A stretch of 64,000 bases of DNA, from NCBI RefSeq assembly GCF_030766935.1, contig NZ_JASERL010000001.1, positions 992,001-1,056,000 on the forward strand, in the 5' to 3' direction. Position 1 is the stretch's first letter; each line of letters opens with the position of its first letter. Below the pieces are notes generated by a model, which saw only the letters and a list, made by a program, of their open reading frames with translations, was not told where the DNA came from and ran no database searches. The position numbers and the translations under genes were made by a program. The DNA comes from Streptomyces sp. KL109B. GTDB taxonomy: Bacteria > Actinomycetota > Actinomycetes > Streptomycetales > Streptomycetaceae. Positions 56,931 to 64,000 of this stretch are shown here, one piece after another.

Positions 56931-56953
56931 TTGTCAGTGGTGTGCGGCACGAT
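56931..56953 (+). promoter_or_regulatory. RecA-NDp (PafBC-type) damage promoter
   Basis: TTGTCAGTG (56931-56939), an 8-bp spacer and CACGAT (56948-56953) match the damage consensus with C for the first T of the -10. The hexamer ends 6 nt before the moaE ATG. Confidence 0.68.
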
Positions 56954-56959
56954 GAGGAC

Positions 56960-57424
56960 ATGGCACCCACTGAGCACGAGCACCCCGGCGAGCACGCGGC
57001 ACAGGACCCGATCAAGCTGCTCGCCGTCCGAGAGACGCCGCTCTCCGTCGACGAGGTCTTCCGGGCCGTCGGCGACGACGCGGCGGGCGGCACCGCGCTC
57101 TTCGTGGGGACCGTGCGCAACCACGACGGCGGGGCCGACGTGGACAAGCTCGGCTACTCCTGCCATCCGACCGCCGAGGCGGAGATGCGGCGCGTCGCCG
57201 AGAAGGTCGTCGCCGAGTACCCGGTGCGCGCCCTCGCGGCGGTCCACCGGGTCGGCGATCTGACGGTGGGCGACCTCGCGGTCGTCGTGGCCGTGTCGTG
57301 CCCGCACCGCGGCGAGGCGTTCGACGCCTGCCGCAAGCTGATCGACGACCTGAAGCACGAAGTGCCCATTTGGAAGCACCAGACGTTCTCCGACGGTACG
57401 GAAGAGTGGGTCGGAGCCTGCTGA
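56960..57424 (+). CDS. moaE: molybdopterin synthase catalytic subunit MoaE
   Basis: A 154-aa protein with the MoaE layout: LFVGTVRNHDGG near residue 47, LGYSCHPTAEAEM near 65, and the substrate-site motif CPHRGEAFDACRKLIDDLK near 114, followed by PIWKHQTFSDG with the conserved Lys. It transfers sulfur from MoaD to precursor Z to build molybdopterin. MoeZ at 21.4 kb would recharge MoaD. No moaD is adjacent. The damage-type motif just before the ATG makes regulation unusual. A GAGG at 6 nt could alternatively serve as ribosome site. Confidence 0.92.
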   Translation: MAPTEHEHPGEHAAQDPIKLLAVRETPLSVDEVFRAVGDDAAGGTALFVGTVRNHDGGADVDKLGYSCHPTAEAEMRRVAEKVVAEYPVRALAAVHRVGDLTVGDLAVVVAVSCPHRGEAFDACRKLIDDLKHEVPIWKHQTFSDGTEEWVGAC

Positions 57425-57527
57425 GGTTCAGGTTGCGTAACCGCCCCCCTGAGGCGAGCGTTGGGACTGCGGATGGTTAATCTGCTGATACGTCAGTGGC
57501 GGTCGCTCAAGGGGTCGGGAGGTCGGC

Positions 57528-57692
57528 ATGGCAGCGCTCCTGTGGCTGCTCATTCCGGTTGTCGCTGCGGTGGCTGCCGGAGTCTGGGGCATCTGGGCCG
57601 GTCGCCGCCGCAACAAGACCGGTGACGTCACCGAACTCAGCGGTTACGCGCGCTTCCGCGAGGCGATGGAGAAGTCCCACCAGGGCACCTGA
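57528..57692 (+). CDS. small membrane protein
   Basis: A 54-aa protein with one N-terminal membrane helix (LLWLLIPVVAAVAAGVWGIW, residues 4-23), then a basic stretch RRRNK and a soluble tail ending ARFREAMEKSHQGT. The ATG has GGGAGG at good spacing. I recall conserved homologues beside the PDZ protease gene in Streptomyces. Function is unknown. Confidence 0.72.
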   Translation: MAALLWLLIPVVAAVAAGVWGIWAGRRRNKTGDVTELSGYARFREAMEKSHQGT

Positions 57693-57774
57693 AGGACCCG
57701 CCAAGGACCCGCCAAGGCCCCGCCAGGGCCCCCGAAGGGACCGGCCCCGCACGTGCGCTGACAGGCTCGTCCCG

Positions 57775-57780
57775 TACTGT
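57775..57780 (+). promoter_or_regulatory. -10 element, probable leaderless transcript
   Basis: TACTGT ends 6 nt before ATG 57787. At the RecA-NDp spacing upstream lies CTGACAGGC, too degenerate to call as a damage box. Confidence 0.45.
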
Positions 57781-57786
57781 CGTTCC

Positions 57787-58875
57787 ATGCCACGCCGCAC
57801 TGCGACGATGCTCGCCTCGACCCTGATGCTGATCGCGCTCCTCTGCGCGGGGGTGCTCATCAAAGTGCCCTACGCGGAGATGTCGCCGGGACCGACGGTG
57901 AACACGCTCGCGGACCACGGCGGCGAACCCGTGATCCAGATCAATGGCCACAAGACGTACGACACGACCGGCCACTTGAACATGACGACGGTCCGCGTCA
58001 CCAGCGCCGACTACAACATGAACCTGGTGTCGGCGGTCTACGGGTGGCTCGCGCACGACAGCATCGTGGTGCCGCACGACACGCTCTACCCGGACGGCCA
58101 GACCGAGCAGCAGTCCTCGCAGCAGAACGCCGAGGAGTTCAGCCAGTCCCAGGAGAGCGCCAAGGTGGCGGCGCTGAACGAGTTGGGCATCCCCGTGAAG
58201 TCCTGGGTGATCGCCTCCAGCATCGTCAAGGACAGCCCGGCGCAGGGCAAGCTGCACGCCGGTGACGTCATCAAGGCCGTCGACGGCACCTTGGTCACCA
58301 AGCCCACCGACGTCGCCAAGCTCGTCACCAAGCACAAGCCCGGCGAGAACGTCGTCTTCACGGTCGTGCCGGTCAAGGAGGCGACCGCGGCCGAGAAGGC
58401 CGGCAAGGAGCCGACCCGTACGGAGAACGTGACGATCAAGACGGAGAAGGCAGAGGACGGCCGCGCGATCGTCGGCATCCAGGCGGGGACCGACCACACC
58501 TTCCCGTTCGAGATCGACATCAAGCTCGCCGACGTCGGCGGGCCGAGCGCGGGCCTGATGTTCTCCCTCGGCATCGTCGACAAGCTCACCAAGGACGACC
58601 TGACCGGCGGCAAGTTCGTGGCCGGCACCGGCACCATCGACGACGACGGCAAGGTCGGCCCCATCGGCGGCATCGGCATGAAGCTCGTCGGCGCCCGAGA
58701 CAAGGGCGCCCGGTACTTCCTGACGCCGAAGGACAACTGCGCCACCGCGGCCAAGGACACACCGGACGGTCTGACGCTCGTCAAGGTCGGCACCATGGAC
58801 GACGCGATGGACGCCCTGAAGGACATCCGCAGCGGCGACACGGCGGACCTGCCCACGTGTTCGGCCAAGAGCTGA
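57787..58875 (+). CDS. PDZ domain + Lon-type (S16) membrane protease
   Basis: A 362-aa protein: an N-terminal membrane helix (MLASTLMLIALLCAGVLIKV, about 9-28), an extracellular PDZ domain around residues 125-225, and a C-terminal Lon-like S16 protease domain. The catalytic Ser is in GGPSAGLMFSLG near 257 and the Lys in GGIGMKLVGARDKGA near 300. It is the YlbL-type family. In B. subtilis YlbL degrades the division inhibitor YneA after DNA damage (established for that organism). The start is leaderless-looking. It corresponds to Rv3194c in position (from memory). Confidence 0.9.
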   Translation: MPRRTATMLASTLMLIALLCAGVLIKVPYAEMSPGPTVNTLADHGGEPVIQINGHKTYDTTGHLNMTTVRVTSADYNMNLVSAVYGWLAHDSIVVPHDTLYPDGQTEQQSSQQNAEEFSQSQESAKVAALNELGIPVKSWVIASSIVKDSPAQGKLHAGDVIKAVDGTLVTKPTDVAKLVTKHKPGENVVFTVVPVKEATAAEKAGKEPTRTENVTIKTEKAEDGRAIVGIQAGTDHTFPFEIDIKLADVGGPSAGLMFSLGIVDKLTKDDLTGGKFVAGTGTIDDDGKVGPIGGIGMKLVGARDKGARYFLTPKDNCATAAKDTPDGLTLVKVGTMDDAMDALKDIRSGDTADLPTCSAKS

Positions 58876-58907
58876 GCACAAGAGCTGAGCAATCGCGAAC
58901 ACCGCAC

Positions 58908-58954
58908 TACGTAGAGGGGCGCCACCGGAATCTCCGGTGGCGCCCCTCTACGTA
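58908..58954. terminator. bidirectional hairpin, perfect 22-bp stem
   Basis: Arms at 58908-58929 and 58933-58954 pair perfectly around a 3-nt loop (TACGTAGAGGGGCGCC at the base). It lies between the convergent PDZ protease and PPA1309 genes. Confidence 0.88.
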
Positions 58955-58976
58955 GACGAAGAAAACCTCAGGACCG

Positions 58977-59519
58977 CTACTCGGCGAACGTCGCCGACAG
59001 CGCCTCCGCCAGCCCCGGCACCAGGCCCGCGCCCGTGAGGACCTCCGTCGTCGCGTCCTTCTCGCGCAGCCGCAGCGCCGAGTCGCGGGTGCCGTCGCGC
59101 AGCACGCCGACCGTCATACGGACCTCCTGGCGGTCCGGGTGCTCGGCCACCCACTTGGTGAGCTTCGCGTCGCTGAGGCCCTCCGGGACGGACGCCTCCG
59201 CGGACGGCGGCAGCATGAGGCGCTCCACCGTCAGCGCGCAGCCCACGACGGCGTCGGGCCACGCGATGGTGCCGAGGAACTCGTCCAGCGGCTTGTCGGC
59301 GGGAATTTCGTCCTGCTCGATCGGGGTGAGGCCGGGGGCCTCCTGCTCGCCCTCCAGGCCGAGCTGGGCGGCGAGGGCGGGTTCCTGGGCGCGCAGCGCG
59401 GCCGTGTCGACGAGGGCGAAGAGGCGAGCGGGCTGGTCCCAGCCAAGCCCGGAGGCGTACTCGTCGATCTCGAGAACGGCACGGGTGAGGGGGCTCGCTG
59501 CCATGGGAGTGTTGGACAT
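58977..59519 (-). CDS. PPA1309 family protein
   Basis: A 180-aa protein recognised as the actinobacterial PPA1309 family: LTRAVLEIDEYASGLGWDQP near residue 12, WPDAVVGCALTVERLMLPP near 90, and RMTVGVLRDGTRDSALRLR near 136. Cytoplasmic, function unknown. ATG 59519 is used; an alternative ATG five codons later is possible. It is divergent from the UPF0182 gene, the arrangement found in other Streptomyces and, I believe, mycobacteria (Rv3192-Rv3193c region). Confidence 0.84.
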   Translation of the reverse strand: MSNTPMAASPLTRAVLEIDEYASGLGWDQPARLFALVDTAALRAQEPALAAQLGLEGEQEAPGLTPIEQDEIPADKPLDEFLGTIAWPDAVVGCALTVERLMLPPSAEASVPEGLSDAKLTKWVAEHPDRQEVRMTVGVLRDGTRDSALRLREKDATTEVLTGAGLVPGLAEALSATFAE

Positions 59520-59650
59520 GGTCACAATCCTGCCTCGTTCCTGCCCCGAACCGGGAACTGAGTAAAGCGTGAGTAAGTTGCATAGGTGATGGGTCCGCGA
59601 TCTCGGGGGCCCGACCGAAGACCGAATCACTGAACTTCGAGGTGCGCACC

Positions 59651-62575
59651 TTGGCTTTCCAGATGCCGGACCGCGGCGGGGGCCCGACGGGACCGCGGAT
59701 CAGAGTGGGCCGCCCCTCCCGGCGGGCCCGGACGCTGCTGTTGACGCTTGGCGTCCTGGCCGTGCTCGGCATGGCCTTCGTCATGTTCGCCGGGTTCTGG
59801 ACCGACTGGCTCTGGTACCGATCGGTGAAGTTCTCGTCCGTCTTCACGACGCAGCTGTGGACGAAGATCGGGCTCTTCTTCGTCTTCGGCCTCCTGATGG
59901 CGCTCGCCGTCGGCGTGAACATCTGGCTGGCGCATCGGCTGCGCCCGCCGCTGAGTGCCATGTCGATGGAGCAACAGAGCCTCGACCGCTACCGGATGGG
60001 CATCGCGCCCTTCAAGCGGTGGCTGCTGGCCGGCATCACCGCCCTGGTGGGCCTGATCGCGGGAGCCTCGGCCGCCAGCCAGTGGCGTACGTGGCTGATG
60101 TTCGTGAACGGCGTGCCGTTCAACCAGAAGGACCCGCAGTTCCACATGGACGTGTCCTTCTACGCGTTCGACCTGCCCTGGTACCGCTTCCTGCTGGGCT
60201 TCGGTTTCGCGGCCGCCGTGATCGGCCTGGTCGCCGCGGCGCTCACGCACTACCTGTACGGCGGGCTGCGCATCACCAGCCCCGGGGCGCGCGCCACGGC
60301 GGCGGCGACGGGGCATCTCTCCGTCATGCTGGGCGTGTTCGTGGCCCTGAAGGCCGTCGCGTACTGGCTCGACCGGTACGGGCTCGCGGTGAAGCAGAGC
60401 GACTTCAAGGCGACGGACAACTGGACGGGCCTCAGGTACGTCGACGCCAACGCGTATCTGCCGGCGAAGACGATCCTGTTCTGCATCGCCGTCATCTGCG
60501 CGATCCTCTTCTTCGCGACCCTGTGGCGGCGCACCTGGCAGCTGCCGGTCATCGGCTTCGGCCTGATGGTGCTCTCGGCGATCCTGATCGGCGGCCTCTA
60601 CCCGGCCATCGTCCAGAAGTTCCAGGTCCAGCCGAACGAGCAGTCCAAGGAAGCCCCGTACATCACGAAGAACATCGAGGCGACCCGTAAGGCGTACGGT
60701 ATCGACAAGGCCAAGCCCGTCGACTACAAGGGCAAGGGCTCCGACGACGCCAAGAAGCAGCGCACGGAGTCGGACTCGGCGGCCAGCTACCGGCTGAACG
60801 ACCCGAACATCGTGTCGCCCACCTTCCAGCAGCTCGAACAGCAGCGGAAGTACTACCAGTTCCCCACGACCCTGGACGTGGACCGCTACAACGGCCAGGA
60901 CACCGTGGTCGGCCTGCGCGAGCTGAACCTGAGCAAGCTCGACAAGCGCAACTGGATCAACGACCACTTCGTCTACACGCACGGCTACGGAGCCGTGACG
61001 GCGAAGGGCACGTCGACCTCCGGGGGCGCCCCGCAGTTCACCGAGTCGGGCCTGCCCACCGGCGGTGACCTCGGCAACTACAACCAGCGCATCTACTACG
61101 GCGAGAAGACGAAGCAGTACTCGATCGTCGGCGGGCCGCAGAAGGAGCTGGACTACGAGCAGGACGACGGCACCCAGAAGACGACGAGCTACAAGGGCAA
61201 GGGTGGCGTCAACCTCGCCAACCCGCTCAACCGCGCCGCGTACGCCGTCGCCTTCAGCGAGCCGCAGATCCTCTACTCGGGAGCCATCGGCGACGGTTCG
61301 CGGATCCTCTACAACCGCACTCCGAAGGAGCGCGTCGAGGCCGTCGCGCCGTGGCTGACGATCGACGGCGACCCGTACCCGACGGTCGTCGACGGCAAGA
61401 TCAAGTGGGTGGTCGACGCCTACACGACGTCGAACGGCTACCCCTACGCGTCCCGTACGACGCTGGGCGACAGCACCGCCGACTCGCTCAACGAGGCCGA
61501 CAGCCAGCGCGCCGTGGTGGCCCAGCAGAACCAGGTCAACTACATCCGCAACTCGGTGAAGGCGACCGTCGACGCGGGCACCGGCGAGGTCAAGCTCTAC
61601 ACGTGGGACAACAAGGACCCGGTCCTGAAGACCTGGAAGAAGGCCTTCCCGGGCACGGTCGAGCCCAAGAGCGCGATCCCGGCCTCCCTGAAGGAACACC
61701 TGCGCTACCCGCAGGACATGTTCAAGGTTCAGCGCGAACTGCTGAGCCTGTACCACGTGACGAACTCGAACCAGTTCTACAACGCGTCCGACGCCTGGCA
61801 GGTGCCGAACGACCCGACCAAGAAGGACAACAGCGCGGTCCCGCCGTACTACTTGTCCATGAAGATGCCGGGCCAGACCAGCCAGCAGTTCTCGCTGACG
61901 ACGACGTTCACACCGAGCGGCAGGCCCAACCTGAGAGCGTTCATGGCGGTCGACGCCGACGCGACCAGTAAGGACTACGGCGCCATAAGGCTCCTCAGAG
62001 TCACCGAGGACAAGGTCGCCGGACCCGAGCAGGTGCAGAACACGCTCAACTCCTCGGGCTCCGTGGCCAACTGGGTGCGCGACATGAAGGGCGCCGACTC
62101 GACGGTCCTGTACGGCAATCTGCTGACGGTGCCGCTCGACAAGGGCTTCCTCTACGTAGAGCCGATCTACGCCCAGGGCCGTAATGCCGAGTACCCACTC
62201 ATGCGCAAGGTCGCGGTCAGCTACGGCAACAAGATCGGCTTCGCGGACTCGCTGTCCGAGGCGCTCAACCAGGCCTTCGACGTCGACGGGGACACGCCTG
62301 CCGAGCCGGAGAAGCCCGGTGGGGACACGGGCGAGACACCGGAGAACTCGACGGTGAAGGAAGCGCTCGCGGACGCCGAGAAGGCCTTCGAGGACGGCCA
62401 GAAGGCCATGAAGGACAACGACTGGACCGCGTACGGCGAGGCGCAGGAGAAGCTGCAGGACGCCTTGCAGCGCGCCGAGGACGCTCAGAACAAGGCCGAC
62501 AAGGCCGACAAGGCGGCCCAGTCCAACAAGGGTGACAACAAGAGCGGCAACGACAAGGAGGCGGCCGGCGGCTGA
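59651..62575 (+). CDS. UPF0182 family membrane protein
   Basis: A 974-aa integral membrane protein. About seven helices lie in the first 300 residues (starting [20 protein letters not shown] near 36), followed by a large extracytoplasmic domain (about 310-880) and an acidic helical C-terminus ([17 protein letters not shown]) with repeated [11 protein letters not shown] 59651 ([10 protein letters not shown]) was chosen because GAGG is 8 nt upstream; GTG 59642 overlaps that site. Homologous to Rv3193c. Function is not established. Confidence 0.88.
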   Translation: MAFQMPDRGGGPTGPRIRVGRPSRRARTLLLTLGVLAVLGMAFVMFAGFWTDWLWYRSVKFSSVFTTQLWTKIGLFFVFGLLMALAVGVNIWLAHRLRPPLSAMSMEQQSLDRYRMGIAPFKRWLLAGITALVGLIAGASAASQWRTWLMFVNGVPFNQKDPQFHMDVSFYAFDLPWYRFLLGFGFAAAVIGLVAAALTHYLYGGLRITSPGARATAAATGHLSVMLGVFVALKAVAYWLDRYGLAVKQSDFKATDNWTGLRYVDANAYLPAKTILFCIAVICAILFFATLWRRTWQLPVIGFGLMVLSAILIGGLYPAIVQKFQVQPNEQSKEAPYITKNIEATRKAYGIDKAKPVDYKGKGSDDAKKQRTESDSAASYRLNDPNIVSPTFQQLEQQRKYYQFPTTLDVDRYNGQDTVVGLRELNLSKLDKRNWINDHFVYTHGYGAVTAKGTSTSGGAPQFTESGLPTGGDLGNYNQRIYYGEKTKQYSIVGGPQKELDYEQDDGTQKTTSYKGKGGVNLANPLNRAAYAVAFSEPQILYSGAIGDGSRILYNRTPKERVEAVAPWLTIDGDPYPTVVDGKIKWVVDAYTTSNGYPYASRTTLGDSTADSLNEADSQRAVVAQQNQVNYIRNSVKATVDAGTGEVKLYTWDNKDPVLKTWKKAFPGTVEPKSAIPASLKEHLRYPQDMFKVQRELLSLYHVTNSNQFYNASDAWQVPNDPTKKDNSAVPPYYLSMKMPGQTSQQFSLTTTFTPSGRPNLRAFMAVDADATSKDYGAIRLLRVTEDKVAGPEQVQNTLNSSGSVANWVRDMKGADSTVLYGNLLTVPLDKGFLYVEPIYAQGRNAEYPLMRKVAVSYGNKIGFADSLSEALNQAFDVDGDTPAEPEKPGGDTGETPENSTVKEALADAEKAFEDGQKAMKDNDWTAYGEAQEKLQDALQRAEDAQNKADKADKAAQSNKGDNKSGNDKEAAGG

Positions 62576-62622
62576 CCGGTCAGATGACCCCTCCGCGCCG
62601 TGGTACGGTTTCTGCACAACGG

Positions 62623-62696
62623 CGCGGGGTGGAGCAGCTCGGTAGCTCGCTGGGCTCATAACCCAGAGGTCGCAGGTTCAAATCCTGTCCCCGCTA
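62623..62696 (+). tRNA. initiator tRNA-fMet (CAT)
   Basis: All arms can be drawn: acceptor 62623-62629 with 62689-62695, D arm 62632-62648, anticodon stem 62650-62666 with loop CTCATAA, and T arm 62672-62688 with TTCAAAT. Three G:C pairs (GGG/CCC) in the anticodon stem and the unpaired C1 x T72 end identify the initiator rather than elongator tRNA. CCA is not encoded; the gene ends in A followed by CTGA. Confidence 0.95.
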
Positions 62697-62704
62697 CTGA
62701 TGAT

Positions 62705-62738
62705 CGAAGGCTCGGAAGCGAAAGCTTCCGGGCCTTCG
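62705..62738 (+). terminator. hairpin terminator of the tRNA gene
   Basis: A 15-bp stem with one mismatch (62705-62719 with 62724-62738) around GAAA, 8 bp after the tRNA. Confidence 0.75.
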
Positions 62739-62937
62739 GTGCGTTGGGGCCCCTGTTGTCATGAGCCCCCGTCATGGGCCCCCGGCATGTGCGAAGCGTG
62801 TGCGAACCCTGCTCCCGACGGGGGTAGTTGGGAAATCTGTGTTTCACTTGTCTCCCTGTGGGCATGTCGACAAAACGCTGAAGTGACCTCAATGGCTGCG
62901 GTATACCAGGTGTACCCAGGTTGCAGGTGGTGCGACG

Positions 62938-64000
62938 ATGGACGTTATGGGGGACAAGGCAACTCTGTTGGAGACAGGGCGGTTTGTGCAGCCGACAGAT
63001 CGGGACGAACCCGGAGAGGCTGCGGAAGAAGTACGTCAGCGGCTGGCCGCCGAGGCCGGCGACGTCGAGGCGATGAGCGTCCTCGGCGCCATGCTGCTGC
63101 GCCGCGGAGATTTCGACGGAGCCGAGCCCCTGCTGCGTACCGCCACCGGCGCCGGTGACCGGGCCGCCGCCAACAACCTCGGAGTCCTGCTCCACCAGCG
63201 CGGCTACGCGGAGGAGGCCGCCGGCTGGTGGCGCATCGCCGCCGTCGCGGGCTCCGCGCCCGCCGCGCACGCCCTGGGCCGCCACTTCCGCGAGCGCGGC
63301 GACGAGCCCGCGGCCGAGTACTGGCTGCGCCAGGCCGCCGAACAGGGCCACACCCTGGGCGCGTACGCCCTCGCCGACCTTCTGGAGCACCGCAGTGACA
63401 TCGGCGCCGAGCGCTGGATGCGGACCGCCGCCGAGCGCGGGCACCGTGAGGCCGCGTACCGGCTCGCCCGCGCGCTCGACCGCAAGGGCGGCGCCGATGT
63501 GCTCGTCTCCGGGGACGGCGGGAACCCGGCGGAGGAGGCCGAGCAGTGGTACCGGCAGGCCGCCGCGCGCGGGCACCGGCGGGCCGCGCTGCACCTCGGC
63601 TCGATCCTGGAGAAGCGCGGCGCCCTGAAAGAGGCCGGGCGCTGGTACCTGACGTCCGCCAAGGACGGCGAGGCGCGCGCCGCGTGCGCGCTCGCGTTCC
63701 TGCTGCGCGACGCGGGCGACGAGGAGAGCGCCGCCGTGTGGTGGCTGCGCGCCGCCCAGGACGGCGACGGCAACGCGGCGAACGCGCTGGGTGCCCTGCA
63801 CGCCGAGCGCGGCGAGACGCAGACCGCCGAGCGCTGGTACCGCGCCGCCATGGACGCGGGCGACAACAACGGCGCGTACAACCTCGGGCTGCTCTGTGCC
63901 GAGCAGCAGCGCACCGCGCAGGCCGAGGGCTGGTACCGGCGCGCCGCCTACGCGGGTCACCGCGAGGCCGCCAACGCGCTCGCGGTGCTGCTTCTGCAGA
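62938..64000 (+). CDS. Sel1/TPR repeat protein (partial, 3' end beyond window)
   Basis: At least 354 residues, open to the end of the window. After a 40-residue N-terminus (DVMGDKATLLETGRFVQPTD) come repeated ~36-residue units with A-x-x-L-G-x-L-x-x-x-R-G and A-x-x-W(Y/W)-R-x-A-A, for example AEYWLRQAAEQGH and AERWYRAAMDAGD, the Sel1/tetratricopeptide pattern; about nine are visible. Such solenoids mediate protein contacts. ATG 62938 or the ATG at 62947 could be the start; neither has a strong ribosome site. A 240-bp region after the tRNA terminator precedes it. I recall the same protein downstream of tRNA-Met in S. coelicolor. Confidence 0.85.
   Translation, partial: MDVMGDKATLLETGRFVQPTDRDEPGEAAEEVRQRLAAEAGDVEAMSVLGAMLLRRGDFDGAEPLLRTATGAGDRAAANNLGVLLHQRGYAEEAAGWWRIAAVAGSAPAAHALGRHFRERGDEPAAEYWLRQAAEQGHTLGAYALADLLEHRSDIGAERWMRTAAERGHREAAYRLARALDRKGGADVLVSGDGGNPAEEAEQWYRQAAARGHRRAALHLGSILEKRGALKEAGRWYLTSAKDGEARAACALAFLLRDAGDEESAAVWWLRAAQDGDGNAANALGALHAERGETQTAERWYRAAMDAGDNNGAYNLGLLCAEQQRTAQAEGWYRRAAYAGHREAANALAVLLLQ

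Noticed and set aside
59627..62659. Minus-strand ORF of 1010 codons opposite UPF0182
   Set aside because: Antisense shadow of a well-supported membrane protein gene, with Val/Leu/Arg-rich composition typical of reading such genes backwards.
62656..63960. Minus-strand ORF of 434 codons across the tRNA and Sel1/TPR gene
   Set aside because: It starts by reading the tRNA gene antisense, giving the familiar artefactual peptide VAGTGFEPATSGL, and then mirrors the real plus-strand gene.

Overview
The window is a high-GC actinobacterial chromosome segment, almost certainly Streptomyces. The evidence is very strong G/C bias at third codon positions, frequent GTG starts, a WblC/WhiB7 regulator with its attenuator, DUF3107, DUF3152, PPA1309 and UPF0182 family genes, and a gene order that (from memory) parallels M. 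tuberculosis Rv3193c-Rv3211. No assembly-level identification was possible from sequence alone.

Layout. 0-5.3 kb: SUFU-domain protein, MFS exporter, DUF6758 protein, PHP phosphoesterase, MarC membrane protein and a conserved 50-aa gene. 5.5-14.7 kb: alpha/beta hydrolase, DEAD-box RNA helicase with a long basic tail, ferritin-like protein, DUF3107, TetR regulator, a second hydrolase and a DUF3152 metalloprotease-like protein. 14.9-21.3 kb: a translationally coupled run of a PelF-like GT4 glycosyltransferase, a repeat-rich membrane protein, an NDP-sugar epimerase and a spherulin-4-type glycosidase, which looks like an exopolysaccharide locus. 21.4-28.8 kb: moeZ, two tandem Tap/Slp-like lipoprotein peptidases and a kinase-like/flippase fusion. 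29-45.1 kb: a DNA repair island with an alkyltransferase-like protein, the helicase-nucleases AdnA and AdnB, an M20 peptidase, NudC, mycoredoxin and UvrD2.

The repair island is interrupted by a ~3 kb lower-GC insertion (about 39.46-42.52 kb) sitting in the 3' end of the mycoredoxin gene. A truncated native 3' end of that gene is left on the far side. The insertion carries a broken phage-terminase-like gene, a membrane-anchored protein, a small zinc protein and an XRE regulator, and no recognisable recombinase.

45.1-64 kb: wblC with autoregulatory promoter, upstream ORF, antiterminator and terminator; an ABC1 kinase; a ThiF-like protein; a YgjP-type peptidase; a TerD/AIM24 trio; a Nudix hydrolase; a DUF2342 metalloprotease; an SDR; moaE; a PDZ/Lon-type protease; PPA1309; UPF0182; initiator tRNA; and a Sel1/TPR protein running off the end.

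Cross-cutting signals. Six promoters carry the pattern TGTCRGTG-N8-(T/C)AnnnT, the RecA-independent DNA-damage (RecA-NDp/PafBC) motif. They precede a hydrolase, a Tap-like peptidase, the alkyltransferase-like gene, adnB, the TerD/AIM24 operon and moaE. Many genes have a -10 hexamer 6-7 nt before the start codon and are probably leaderless. A 13-mer containing a perfect DnaA box recurs in three intergenic regions.
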